Below are positions 25,375 through 33,761 of a DNA stretch of 64,000 nt, piece after piece. The notes beneath the pieces were generated by a model. The model saw only the letters and a list, made by a program, of their open reading frames with translations. It did not search any database and had not been told where the DNA came from. The stretch's first letter is position 1. Each line of letters opens with the position of its first letter. The position numbers were made by a program, and so were the translations under genes. Source of the DNA: Burkholderiales bacterium (GTDB lineage: Bacteria; Pseudomonadota; Gammaproteobacteria; Burkholderiales; Burkholderiaceae_C); contig JAGWTU010000024.1 of assembly GCA_028868825.1 (NCBI GenBank), forward strand, positions 1-64,000, written 5' to 3'.

Positions 25375-25953
25375 ATGTCGGAAGATGGATTCCACGTGCA
25401 CGGACCGCACGACCACGAGATCGAACATGTCGCCGAGCATGGCGCGCACGACCCCAGGTCGGGCACGATCGCCGTCGCCACGGCGATCATCGCCACCGTC
25501 GGCGCGATCTTCTCTTACATGGGCGGCAACACCCAGGCCGCCGCCGGCATCGACAAGAACAACGCCGCGATCAAGAAGACCGAAGCCTCGGACCAGTGGA
25601 ATTTCTACCAGTCCAAGAGCAACAAGCAGAACCTGTCCGAACTCGCCGCCGTGCTGGTGGCCGAGGACAAGCGCGCCGGCTACCTGCAGGAGGTCGAGCG
25701 CTACAGGAAGGAGAAGGCCGACATCAAGGCCGCCGCCGACAGGCTCGAGGCCGAATCGCGGGCCTGGGACGAGCGCTCCGAGGCCGAGATGCACCAGCAC
25801 CACCGCTGGGCGCAGGCGACGACGGCGCTGCAGGTCGCCATCGCGCTGGCCGCGATGGCGCTGCTGACGAAGAAGCGCTGGCTCGAATGGGGCATGTTCG
25901 GCGTCGCGGCGATCGGCCTCGCGCTGGGCGCCGCGGCCGCACTGCACGCCTGA
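25375..25953 (+). CDS. DUF4337 membrane protein
   Basis: 192 residues with a His-rich N-terminus ([19 protein letters not shown]), a first membrane helix (about 31-50, [19 protein letters not shown]), a charged coiled middle (about 60-140, for example [20 protein letters not shown]) and two hydrophobic segments at the C-terminus. This order matches DUF4337, a family of inner membrane proteins with no assigned function. The His cluster might bind metal, which is only a guess. The gene is divergent from mnmA and convergent with yidB. Confidence 0.82.
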   Translation: MSEDGFHVHGPHDHEIEHVAEHGAHDPRSGTIAVATAIIATVGAIFSYMGGNTQAAAGIDKNNAAIKKTEASDQWNFYQSKSNKQNLSELAAVLVAEDKRAGYLQEVERYRKEKADIKAAADRLEAESRAWDERSEAEMHQHHRWAQATTALQVAIALAAMALLTKKRWLEWGMFGVAAIGLALGAAAALHA

Positions 25954-25960
25954 GCGCGAC

Positions 25961-25989
25961 CGCGCCCGATGCCGCAGGCACCGGGCGCG
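25961..25989. terminator. Bidirectional hairpin between DUF4337 and yidB genes
   Basis: The arms CGCGCCCG (25961-25968) and CGGGCGCG (25982-25989) pair perfectly over eight bases; inside, TGCC and GGCA pair around a GCA loop with one A/C mismatch between the two stems. The hairpin lies eight bases after the DUF4337 stop and 19 bases beyond the yidB stop, so it can serve both genes. No clear T-tract is seen. Confidence 0.5.
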
Positions 25990-26007
25990 CCGTCGGACAT
26001 CAGGACC

Positions 26008-26445
26008 TCAGGACTTCAGCAGGCCACCGAGCAGGCTGGCGAGGTCACCGCCGCCGGCGCCGCCCTGCGGCAGCTGGCCGTTCGGCGACAGCTTGTCGAT
26101 CAGCTGCGGCAGCATCTGCGCGAGCTGACCCGCGGCGTCGCCGTGGCTGAGGCCGAGCTGCTGCGCGATCTGGCCGACGGCGCCGGTACCGAGCGCGTTC
26201 GTGACCTGGTCGCCCGAGACCGGCATGTTCTGGCCGGTGCCGATCCACGAGGCCACCTGGGGGCCGAGACCGCTCTGCTGGAACTTCTCGACGAGGCCGA
26301 CGAGCCCGCCGAGGCCGCCCGCGGCGCCGCCGGGCGCACCGCCCTGGCCGAGCATCCCGATCACCGCATTCAGCAGCGCGCCTTCGCCGCCGCCTTGCTG
26401 ACCGCCACCGCCGATCGCGCCCAGAACCGAATCAAGCAAACCCAT
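26008..26445 (-). CDS. YidB family (DUF937) protein
   Basis: 145 residues, Gly/Gln-rich, starting MGLLDSVLGAIGGGGQQGGG. The C-terminal segment (GTGQNMPVSGDQVTNALG, then IAQQLGLSHGDAAGQLAQML and LPQLIDKLSPNGQLP) is the YidB/DUF937 core. Function is unknown; related proteins have been linked to envelope or ATPase-associated processes without firm proof. The N-terminal Gly-rich repeats are low complexity. It is downstream of rsmE on the same strand with a 53-base gap. Confidence 0.85.
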   Translation of the reverse strand: MGLLDSVLGAIGGGGQQGGGEGALLNAVIGMLGQGGAPGGAAGGLGGLVGLVEKFQQSGLGPQVASWIGTGQNMPVSGDQVTNALGTGAVGQIAQQLGLSHGDAAGQLAQMLPQLIDKLSPNGQLPQGGAGGGDLASLLGGLLKS

Positions 26446-26498
26446 CGCAAACTCCCGTTGTGAAAACCGCCGCCACTGTGCCCTAGTTCGGGCATCTG

Positions 26499-27242
26499 TC
26501 AACCGCCCGGCGCCGGGGCGCCACCCAATGCGGCCCAGGCCAGCAGCGCCAGCGGCGCCGTGTCGGCGCGCAGCACGCGCGGGCCGAGCGCGGTGGCGAC
26601 GAAGCCGCAGCGCAGCGCCTCGGCCTGCTCGTCGGGCGACAGGCCGCCTTCGGGGCCGCTGAGCGCGACGATGCCGCGCCCGGCGTCGACGCGCGCCAGC
26701 GGCGCCGCTGCAGAGTCCAGGCTCAGCAGCAGCCGCTGCCGATCGCCCGCCGCCGGGCCGAGCTGTGCGAGCCAATCCTCGAGGTCGAGCAGCGGCGCGA
26801 TGCGCGGCACGCGGTTGCGCCCGCACTGCTCGCAGGCGGCGACGGCCACCGCCTGCCAATGGGCGCGCCGGCGCTCGGCGCGCTCACCCGCCAGCCGCAG
26901 CACCGAGCGCGCCGTCTGCAGCGGCTGGATCGCGGCGACGCCGAGCTCGGTGGCCTTCTCGACGAGCGCGTCCATGCGCTCGTTCGCCGGCACGCCCAGC
27001 GCCAGCGTCACCGGCCGCGCGAGCTCGCGGTCGACCTCGAGCGGCGCGTCGACGCGCACCGTCACCTCGCTGCGCCCGACGGCCAGCACCGTCGCCGGCC
27101 AGACGCGGCCGCTGCCGTCGAAGAGTTCGAGCGGGCTGCCGGGCTGCACGCGCCGCACCTGGGCATGGCGCACGGCCGCCTCGGGCAGCGCGTAGGCGGC
27201 GCCGGCCGTCGGCGGCGCGTCGAGATGGAGTCGGACCGTCAT
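26499..27242 (-). CDS. rsmE: 16S rRNA m3U1498 methyltransferase RsmE
   Basis: 247 residues, SPOUT family. The N-terminal PUA-like part (MTVRLHLDAPPTAGAAYALP, then VRHAQVRRVQPGSPLELFDG) is followed by the knotted domain with ALGVPANERMDALVEKATEL, the interface segment EQCGRNRVPRI, the SAM-binding IVALSGPEGGLSPDE and LGPRVLRADTAPLALLAWAA. These are the standard RsmE motifs. It lies 34 bases after the acyl-CoA ligase gene on the same strand. Confidence 0.94.
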   Translation of the reverse strand: MTVRLHLDAPPTAGAAYALPEAAVRHAQVRRVQPGSPLELFDGSGRVWPATVLAVGRSEVTVRVDAPLEVDRELARPVTLALGVPANERMDALVEKATELGVAAIQPLQTARSVLRLAGERAERRRAHWQAVAVAACEQCGRNRVPRIAPLLDLEDWLAQLGPAAGDRQRLLLSLDSAAAPLARVDAGRGIVALSGPEGGLSPDEQAEALRCGFVATALGPRVLRADTAPLALLAWAALGGAPAPGG

Positions 27243-27276
27243 CCCCGAAGTATCGGTGCGGCCGCCGCCCGCAGCC

Positions 27277-29001
27277 TCAGGGGCGGTCGCGCAGCTCGCG
27301 GCGCAGGATCTTGCCCACCGGCGACTTCGGCAGCGGGCCGCTGAACTCGACCCGCCGCGGGCGCTTGTAGCCGGTGAGGAAGGTCGCGCAATGCTCGCGC
27401 ACCTCGCCCTCGGTCGGCCGGCCCGAGGACTCGTCGCTGCGCACGACGATGAGCCGCACGGCCTCGCCCGCGGCGCCGTCGGCCACCGCCACCGCGGCAC
27501 ATTCGAGCACCCCGGGCAGGCGCGTCACGAGCTCCTCGATCTCGTTCGGGTAGACCTTGAAGCCACCGACGAGGATCATGTCCTTCTTGCGGTCGACGAT
27601 GCGCAGCGCGCCATGCTCGTCCTGGATGCCGATGTCGCCGCTGCGCAGGTAGCCGTCGGCGGTCATCGCGCGCGCCGTCTCGTCGGGGCGCTGCCAGTAG
27701 CCGGCCATCACCTGCGGGCCGCGGATGGCGATCTCGCCCGCGTTGCCGGCCTCGACCTCGCGGCCCTCGTCGTCGATGATCTTCACCTCGGTGTTCGGCA
27801 GCGGCAGGCCGACGCTGCCGCTGAACGCCGTCGCATCGACCGGGTTGCAGGCGACCGAAGGGCTGGTCTCCGACAGGCCGTAGCCCTCGCAGATCGGGCA
27901 ACCGGTGGCCTCGAACCAGCGCTGCGCCGTCGCCGGCTGCACCGCCATGCCGCCGCCCAGCGACAGCCGCAGCCCGCTCCAGTCGACGCGCGCCGCATCG
28001 GGGTGGCGCGCGATCGCGTCGAACAGCGTGTTCACCGCCGGCAGCGCATGGAAACGCTGGCGCCGCAGCGTGCGCAGCAGCGCATCGGTGTCGCGCGCGT
28101 CGGGTATCAGGATGCAGCAACCGCCGCCATGCGCGGCCAGCAGCATCACCGAGCTGAAACCGAAGATGTGATAGAGCGGCAGCGCGCACACCGTCACCGG
28201 CTGCTCGCCCGGTGCGAGGCGGGCCAGCGCCGGCTCGTACCAGGCCTGCGACTGCAGCACGTTGGCGACGAGGTGGCGATGCAGCAGCACCGCGCCCTTG
28301 CTCGTGCCGGTGGTGCCGCCGGTGTACTGCAGCAGCGCGATGTCGTCGGGGCCCGGCGCGCCGGGCCCGGCGGCTGGGGAGACCGTGGGGGTGACCGCGG
28401 GGGAGCCCGTCGGCAAAAGGCGCCGTCCCGCGGCGATCGCGTCGGCGAAACGCAGCGAACCCGGCAGCTCGAAGGCCGGCACCTGCTTGCGCACATGGCG
28501 CACGACATGGTTGACGAGGCGGCCGCGCACCGGCCCGAGCAGATCGCCGGCGGCGGCGACGACGACCTGGCGCAGCGGCAGCGACTCCAGCACCTGCTGC
28601 AGCGTGGCGCCGAAGTTCTCGAGCACGACGATGGCGCGGGCGCCGCTGTCGCGCAACTGGTGTTCGAGCTCGCGTGCGGTGTACAGCGGGTTGACGTTGA
28701 CGACGACCAGGCCGGCGCGCAGGATCGCCGCCGCCGCCACCGGGTACTGCGGCAGGTTCGGCAGCATGATCGCGACGCGGTCGCCGCGCTGCAGTCCCGT
28801 CGACAGCAGCCAGGCGGCAAAGGCCTGGGCGAGCTGGTCGACCTCGCCGTAGCGCAGCTCGCGGCCGAGATAGCGGTAGGCGACGCGATCGCGGTAGCGC
28901 TCGAAGGCGTCGTCGAGCAGCGCCGCGAGCGACGGATAACGATCGCTCGCGACCTCGGCAGGCACGCCTGCCGGGTACTGCCTGAGCCAGATCTTCTCCA
29001 T
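27277..29001 (-). CDS. fadD: Long-chain fatty acid-CoA ligase (FadD-like)
   Basis: A 574-residue AMP-forming ligase that makes acyl-CoA through an acyl-adenylate. Motifs: P-loop QYTGGTTGTSKGAVLLHRH, A5-like GYGLSETSPSVACNP, the TGD-equivalent YLRSGDIGIQD, VDRKKDMILVGGFKVYPNEI and the catalytic Lys at the C-terminus in LPKSPVGKILRREL. A Pro/Thr/Gly-rich insert (about residues 192-215) precedes the P-loop and is unlike the rest. The start MEKIWLRQYPAGVPAEVASD is typical of FadD. It is downstream of the pnt genes across 116 bases that hold a strong palindrome, so it probably has its own promoter. Confidence 0.92.
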   Translation of the reverse strand: MEKIWLRQYPAGVPAEVASDRYPSLAALLDDAFERYRDRVAYRYLGRELRYGEVDQLAQAFAAWLLSTGLQRGDRVAIMLPNLPQYPVAAAAILRAGLVVVNVNPLYTARELEHQLRDSGARAIVVLENFGATLQQVLESLPLRQVVVAAAGDLLGPVRGRLVNHVVRHVRKQVPAFELPGSLRFADAIAAGRRLLPTGSPAVTPTVSPAAGPGAPGPDDIALLQYTGGTTGTSKGAVLLHRHLVANVLQSQAWYEPALARLAPGEQPVTVCALPLYHIFGFSSVMLLAAHGGGCCILIPDARDTDALLRTLRRQRFHALPAVNTLFDAIARHPDAARVDWSGLRLSLGGGMAVQPATAQRWFEATGCPICEGYGLSETSPSVACNPVDATAFSGSVGLPLPNTEVKIIDDEGREVEAGNAGEIAIRGPQVMAGYWQRPDETARAMTADGYLRSGDIGIQDEHGALRIVDRKKDMILVGGFKVYPNEIEELVTRLPGVLECAAVAVADGAAGEAVRLIVVRSDESSGRPTEGEVREHCATFLTGYKRPRRVEFSGPLPKSPVGKILRRELRDRP

Positions 29002-29083
29002 CACCGCCTCGTCTGCGCCAGTGCCGATTCTGACGCGGGACTGACAGACGGCTATCAGGGGATTCGATAGCGCGGGTCGAACA

Positions 29084-29109
29084 CGCGCCGGCGATCGATC
29101 GCCGGCGCG
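29084..29109. terminator. Perfect 26-base palindrome after pntB
   Basis: Thirteen bases (29084-29096) are followed at once by their exact reverse complement (29097-29109), centred on GATCGATC with G+C-rich arms. In RNA it folds to a long stem with the central bases as loop. It begins eight bases after the pntB stop on the minus strand, where a terminator is expected, but no T-run follows. Alternatives are a protein-binding site or a transcript-stabilising hairpin. Confidence 0.5.
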
Positions 29110-29117
29110 CGGCTCGG

Positions 29118-30548
29118 CTATTCGATGGCCTTGACCATCTCCTCGACGACCTTCTTCGCGTCGCCGAACACCATCATCGTCTTGTCCATGTAGAACAGCT
29201 CGTTGTCGAGGCCGGCGTAGCCGCTGGCCATCGAGCGCTTGTTGACGATGACGGTCTTGGCCTTGTAGGCCTCGAGGATCGGCATGCCGTAGATCGCGCT
29301 GCCCTTGACGAGCGCGGCCGGGTTCACGACGTCGTTGGCGCCGAGGATGATGGCGACGTCGGCCTGGCCGAATTCGCCGTTGATGTCCTCCATCTCGAAG
29401 ACCTGGTCGTAGGGCACCTCGGCCTCGGCGAGCAGCACGTTCATGTGCCCCGGCATGCGGCCGGCGACGGGGTGGATCGCGTATTTCACCGTCACGCCCT
29501 TCTCGGTGAGCTTGGCCGCGAGTTCCTTGACCGCATGCTGCGCGCGCGCCACCGCCAGGCCGTAGCCGGGGACGATGATGACGCTCTCGGCGTTGCCGAG
29601 CACGAAGGCCGCGTCGTCGGCGCTGCCGCTCTTCACCGGGCGCTGCTGCGCCGCGCCGGTCGCGACGACCGCCTCGCCGCCGAAGCCGCCGAGGATGACG
29701 CTGAAGAACGAGCGGTTCATCGCCTTGCACATGATGTAGCTGAGGATCGCGCCCGAGCTGCCGACGAGGCTGCCGGCGATGATCAGCATCGCGTTGTCGA
29801 GGCTGAAGCCGATGCCCGCCGCGGCCCAGCCCGAATAGCTGTTGAGCATCGAGACGACGACCGGCATGTCGGCGCCGCCGATCGGGATGATGATCAGCAC
29901 GCCCATCACGAACGACAGCGCGAGCATGGCGAAGAACGCCGTCCAGCTCTCGGTGCCCGCGAACGCGATCCCGAGGCCGATCGTCGTCAGGCCGAGCACC
30001 AGGTTGACCATGTGCTGGCCCGAGAACGTCACCGGCGCGCCCTGGAAGAGGCGGAACTTCGAGCTGCCCGAGAGCTTGCCCCAGGCGATCACCGAGCCGC
30101 TGAAGGTGATGGCACCGATCGCCGCGCCGAGGAAGAGCTCGATGCGGTTGCCGACCGGAATCGCCGCGCCCTTGGCGATCTCGCCGAAGGCCCAGGGTTC
30201 GGCGACCTCGGCCACGGCGATGAAGACCGCGGCGAGGCCGATCATGCTGTGGAAGAAGGCCACCAGCTCGGGCATCTTCGTCATCTCGACGGTCTTCGCG
30301 CGCCAGGCGCCGTAGGCGGCGCCGGCCGCCAGGCCCAGCAGCACCCACAGCATGCCGCCGCCGGTGTGGCCCATCTCGCCCGACAGCTTGACGATGAGCG
30401 CCGCGGTGGTGAGCACCGCGATCGCCATGCCGGTCATGCCGAACAGGTTGCCGCGGATCGAGGTCGTCGGATGCGACAGGCCCTTCAGGGCCTGGATGAA
30501 GCAGACGCTGGCCACCAGGTACAGCAGCGTCACGAGATTCATGCTCAT
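29118..30548 (-). CDS. pntB: NAD(P) transhydrogenase beta subunit
   Basis: 476 residues: about nine membrane helices (GMLWVLLGLAAGAAYGAWRA, VAFFHSMIGLAAVFIAVAEV) and a C-terminal NADP(H)-binding domain (dIII) with VPGYGLAVARAQHAVKELA, IHPVAGRMPGHMNVLLAEA, ILGANDVVNPAA and VNKRSMASGYAG. Together with the two alpha polypeptides it uses the proton gradient to drive hydride transfer from NADH to NADP. The ATG at 30548 overlaps the pntA2 stop (ATGA). It ends the three-gene operon. Confidence 0.95.
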   Translation of the reverse strand: MSMNLVTLLYLVASVCFIQALKGLSHPTTSIRGNLFGMTGMAIAVLTTAALIVKLSGEMGHTGGGMLWVLLGLAAGAAYGAWRAKTVEMTKMPELVAFFHSMIGLAAVFIAVAEVAEPWAFGEIAKGAAIPVGNRIELFLGAAIGAITFSGSVIAWGKLSGSSKFRLFQGAPVTFSGQHMVNLVLGLTTIGLGIAFAGTESWTAFFAMLALSFVMGVLIIIPIGGADMPVVVSMLNSYSGWAAAGIGFSLDNAMLIIAGSLVGSSGAILSYIMCKAMNRSFFSVILGGFGGEAVVATGAAQQRPVKSGSADDAAFVLGNAESVIIVPGYGLAVARAQHAVKELAAKLTEKGVTVKYAIHPVAGRMPGHMNVLLAEAEVPYDQVFEMEDINGEFGQADVAIILGANDVVNPAALVKGSAIYGMPILEAYKAKTVIVNKRSMASGYAGLDNELFYMDKTMMVFGDAKKVVEEMVKAIE

Positions 30549-30862
30549 TGCGCGCCCTCCTTCTTCGGCGCCTTGTCCTTCTTCTTGAACATTTCCAGCA
30601 TGCGGCGCGTGACGAGGAAGCCGCCGAAGACATTCACGGCGGCCAGGGCCATCGCGAGCACGCCCATCGTGCGGCCGAGCCAGGTCTCGGTGAGCGCGGC
30701 GGCGAGCATCGCGCCGACGATGACGATGGCGCTGATCGCGTTCGTCACGGCCATCAGCGGCGTGTGCAGCGCCGGCGTGACGGTCCAGACGACGTGGTAG
30801 CCGACATAGACGGCGAGCACGATGATGATCAGGTTGGTGACGGTGTGTGAAACGACATCCAT
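30545..30862 (-). CDS. pntAB: NAD(P) transhydrogenase alpha-2 subunit (membrane part)
   Basis: A 105-residue protein with about three membrane helices: LIIIVLAVYVGYHVVWTV, LMAVTNAISAIVIVGAMLAA and MALAAVNVFGGFLVTRRM, ending in a Lys-rich tail. It corresponds to the membrane domain that is fused to the NAD domain in E. coli PntA but separate in Rhodospirillum-type enzymes. GAGGAG lies eight bases before the ATG at 30862. Located 14 bases after the alpha-1 gene. Confidence 0.93.
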   Translation of the reverse strand: MDVVSHTVTNLIIIVLAVYVGYHVVWTVTPALHTPLMAVTNAISAIVIVGAMLAAALTETWLGRTMGVLAMALAAVNVFGGFLVTRRMLEMFKKKDKAPKKEGAQ

Positions 30863-30876
30863 GTGCGTACTCCTCG

Positions 30877-31992
30877 TTATTTGCGCTTGATCTCGCCACC
30901 CTGCGTCATCAGGCAGGCGACGACGATGTCGTCGTCCATCGGCACGTTGAAGGTGCCTTCCTTGGTGAGCACGAGCTTGAGGAAGTCGAGCACGTTGCGC
31001 GCGTAGAGGCTCGAGCTGTCGGCGGCGACGAGCGCCGGGATGTTGGTCTCGCCGACGATCGTCACGCCCTGCTTGACGACCGTCTTGCCGGCCTCGGTGA
31101 GCGGGCAGTTGCCGCCCGCGGGCGCCGCCATGTCGACGATGACCGAGCCCGGCTTCATCGCCGCGACCATCTCGGGCGTGATCAGCACCGGTGCCGCGCG
31201 GCCCGGGATCAGCGCCGTCGAGATCACGATGTCGGCGGCGGCGACGCGCTTGGCGACCTCGACCTTCTGGCGGTCGAGCCAGCTCTGCGGCATGGGCCGC
31301 GCATAGCCGCCGACGCCCTCGGCCGCTTCCTTCTCCTCGGCCGTCTCGTAGGGCACGTCGATAAACTTCGCGCCCAGGCTTTCGACCTGCTCCTTCACCG
31401 AGGGGCGCACATCGCTGGCCTCGATCACCGCGCCCAGCCGCTTGGCCGTGGCGATGGCCTGCAGCCCGGCGACACCGACGCCGAGGATGACGACGCGCGC
31501 GGCCTTGATCGTGCCGGCCGCCGTCATCAGCATCGGGAACAGGCGCTGGTACTTGTCGGCGGCCATCATCACGGCCTTGTAGCCGGCGATGTTGGCCTGG
31601 CTCGACAGCACGTCCATGCTCTGCGCCCGCGTCGTGCGCGGCGCCGCCTCGAGCGCGAAGCTCGTCAGCCCCGCGGCCGCCAGCCGCGCCAGACCGTCCT
31701 TGTCGAAGGGGTTCAGGATGCCGACGAGCGCGGTGCCCGCCTTCATCAGGCTGAGCTCGTCGGCGTCGGGGCTGCGCACCTTGAGCACGAGATCGCAGCC
31801 GAGCGCGCCGGCGCGGTCGGTGATCTCGGCGCCGACGGCCGCGTAGGCCTCGTCGGTCGCGCTGGCGGCGACACCGGCGCCCGACTGGACGCGCACGGTA
31901 TGGCCCTGGGCCTTCAGTTTCTTGGCCGTCTCGGGGGTGACGGCGACACGGGTTTCCCCCGCCGCGGTCTCGAGCGGTACTCCGATCAACAT
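30877..31992 (-). CDS. pntA: NAD(P) transhydrogenase alpha-1 subunit (NAD-binding part)
   Basis: 371 residues, soluble dI domain that binds NAD(H). MLIGVPLETAAGETRVAVTP opens the alanine dehydrogenase/PNT N-domain; VVILGVGVAGLQAIATAKRL is the Rossmann glycine motif, with DVRPSVKEQVESLGAKF and STALIPGRAAPVLIT following. AGGAGG lies nine bases before ATG 31992, a strong ribosome binding site. The short 58-base gap to the DksA-like gene leaves limited space for a promoter, so the operon may start there or read through. Confidence 0.94.
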   Translation of the reverse strand: MLIGVPLETAAGETRVAVTPETAKKLKAQGHTVRVQSGAGVAASATDEAYAAVGAEITDRAGALGCDLVLKVRSPDADELSLMKAGTALVGILNPFDKDGLARLAAAGLTSFALEAAPRTTRAQSMDVLSSQANIAGYKAVMMAADKYQRLFPMLMTAAGTIKAARVVILGVGVAGLQAIATAKRLGAVIEASDVRPSVKEQVESLGAKFIDVPYETAEEKEAAEGVGGYARPMPQSWLDRQKVEVAKRVAAADIVISTALIPGRAAPVLITPEMVAAMKPGSVIVDMAAPAGGNCPLTEAGKTVVKQGVTIVGETNIPALVAADSSSLYARNVLDFLKLVLTKEGTFNVPMDDDIVVACLMTQGGEIKRK

Positions 31993-32050
31993 GCTGAATC
32001 CTCCTGGCCCCCTCGCGGGGCGTGCGAAAGTACCACAATCACCGCCGCGT

Positions 32051-32440
32051 TCAGGCGCTGCGGCGCAGGATCGTCTCGTGGGCCGCCTCGCAGGCGACAC
32101 AGCGCAATGCCTGCGGCTCGACCTTCAGGCGCGCGAACGGGATGTCGGCGTCGCAGTCGACGCAGCGCCCGTAAAGCCCCTCACCGCCCTGCAGCCGCAC
32201 GAGCGCCTGCTTGACCTCGGCGAGCTCTCGCGTCTCGCGGTCGGACAGCGTGAGGTCGAGTTCGCGTTCGCCCTCGCGCCGCGCCGCATCGCGCACGTCC
32301 TGCGCCAGCATCTCGTGCGCATGCTCGGCGCGCGTGAGGCCGTCGTTGTGCGCGGCGAGCTGGCTCTCCAGCTGCAGACGGCGCTGCTGCAGGTCGGCTT
32401 CGAGCAACCCGATCTGGGCAATGCTCAGATGCGAAGACAT
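32051..32440 (-). CDS. DksA/TraR family zinc finger protein
   Basis: 129 residues: a coiled N-terminal two-thirds (LEADLQQRRLQLESQLAAHN) and a C4 zinc finger, CVDCDADIPFARLKVEPQAL followed by RCVAC. Proteins of this family insert a coiled coil into the RNA polymerase secondary channel and, like DksA, can work with ppGpp. At the coil region there is no clear DxxDxA tip motif like that of DksA, so it may be a DksA-like relative rather than DksA itself. Divergent from the flavoprotein gene with 93 bases between them. Confidence 0.88.
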   Translation of the reverse strand: MSSHLSIAQIGLLEADLQQRRLQLESQLAAHNDGLTRAEHAHEMLAQDVRDAARREGERELDLTLSDRETRELAEVKQALVRLQGGEGLYGRCVDCDADIPFARLKVEPQALRCVACEAAHETILRRSA

Positions 32441-32533
32441 GGCGATGAACCTCCGGTCGGACCATGATGCTATGGCCGAACGGCCCGCATGTTGAGCCGG
32501 GTCAACCCGGCGCCCGCCTGCCTAGAATCCATC

Positions 32534-33760
32534 ATGCGCATGTCAGCCACCGAATCCACCAGCCGCTGCGACGTCCTCGTCGTCGGCGCCGGTCCGGCCG
32601 GCAGCGCCTGCGCGCGCCAGCTCGCCGCGCAGGGGCAGGACGTGCTGCTCGCCGACCAGCACGAATTCCCGCGCGACAAGGTCTGCGGCGACGGGCTCAT
32701 CCCCGACAGCCATGCGGCGCTGCGCCGACTCGGCGTCTGGGACGAGGTCGCGGCGCTGGCGCGCCATGTCGGCGCCGTGCGCTGCGTCGGGCCGCGCGGC
32801 GGCCATGTCGACGTGCCGGGCACGCTGGCCGTGCTGCCGCGGCGCGAACTCGACCATATCCTGGTGCGCGCCGCCGAACGCGCCGGTGCCCGGCTGCTGG
32901 CGCCGCTGCGCTTCGAGGCACCGCTGGAGGAAGGCGGCCGCGTCGTCGGCGCACGCCTGCGCTCGGCGCAGGGCACGCAGGAGATCAGCGCGCGCTGGGT
33001 CGTGCTGGCCACCGGCGCGGCCACGCCGCCGCTGATCGCCGCCGGCCTGTGCGAGCGCCAGTCGCCCAGCGGCATCGCGCTGCGCGGCTATGTGCGCAAC
33101 GAGGCGATGGTCGAGCGCATCCGCGCGCTCGAACTCGCCTGGCACCCGCGGCTGCGCGGCGGCTACGGCTGGATCTTTCCGGCGCCCGGCGGCCTGTTCA
33201 ACATCGGCACCGGCCTGACCGGCAGCCATCTGCGGCAGCGCAAGGGCCGGGGACGCACGCCCGGCGACGTCAACCTGCGTCGCATGTTCGAGGACTTCTG
33301 CGCCGTCTACCCGCCCGCCGCCGAGCTGATGCGCGGCGGCGAGATCGTCGGCCCGATCAAGGGAGCGCCGCTGCGCTGCGGGCTGCGCGGCGCGCGCTGG
33401 TCGCGCCCCGGTCTGCTGGGCACCGGCGAGGCCATCGGCAGCACCTACGCCTTCAGCGGCGAGGGCATCGGCAAGGCGATGGAGACCGGCATGCTCGCCG
33501 CCGCGGCCATCGTCGAGGCCGGCGGCGACGACGCCGTGCGCCAGCGCTACGAGGCCACGCTGCGCGGCCTGAGCCCGAAGTTCGATCTCTACGAGATCGC
33601 CAGCCGCGTCAACCAGCATCCCTGGCTGGCCGACCTCGTCGTCTGGCGCGCCAACAAGAGCCCGCGCATCCTGCGCCGGCTCACCGGCGTGCTCGAGGAG
33701 ACGCAGAACCCGGGGCGCCTCTTCACGTTCAGCGGCATCACCAAACTGATGTTCGAATGA
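32534..33760 (+). CDS. FAD-dependent oxidoreductase, geranylgeranyl reductase-like family
   Basis: The protein starts with an FAD Rossmann motif VVGAGPAGSACARQLA, followed by PRDKVCGDGLIPDSHAALRR, typical for the geranylgeranyl reductase/halogenase-like group. GWIFPAPGGLFNIGTGL and GEAIGSTYAFSGEGIGKAME complete the FAD fold. Members reduce isoprenoid chains or hydroxylate aromatic compounds; substrate here is unknown. ATG 32534 (MRMSATES) was chosen; the next in-frame ATG is at 32540. The gene ends one base before the glutamine amidotransferase gene. Confidence 0.85.
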   Translation: MRMSATESTSRCDVLVVGAGPAGSACARQLAAQGQDVLLADQHEFPRDKVCGDGLIPDSHAALRRLGVWDEVAALARHVGAVRCVGPRGGHVDVPGTLAVLPRRELDHILVRAAERAGARLLAPLRFEAPLEEGGRVVGARLRSAQGTQEISARWVVLATGAATPPLIAAGLCERQSPSGIALRGYVRNEAMVERIRALELAWHPRLRGGYGWIFPAPGGLFNIGTGLTGSHLRQRKGRGRTPGDVNLRRMFEDFCAVYPPAAELMRGGEIVGPIKGAPLRCGLRGARWSRPGLLGTGEAIGSTYAFSGEGIGKAMETGMLAAAAIVEAGGDDAVRQRYEATLRGLSPKFDLYEIASRVNQHPWLADLVVWRANKSPRILRRLTGVLEETQNPGRLFTFSGITKLMFE

Positions 33761-33761
33761 G

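Noticed and set aside
26340..26440. Gly-rich repeats in yidB as a tandem DNA repeat
   Set aside because: The codons are irregular and the protein repeat is short low complexity common in YidB.
30634..32038. Minus-strand frame joining pntA2 with a shifted version of pntA1
   Set aside because: The upstream half is out of frame with pntA1 and has no motif; pntA1 and pntA2 have separate strong ribosome binding sites. No frameshift is needed.
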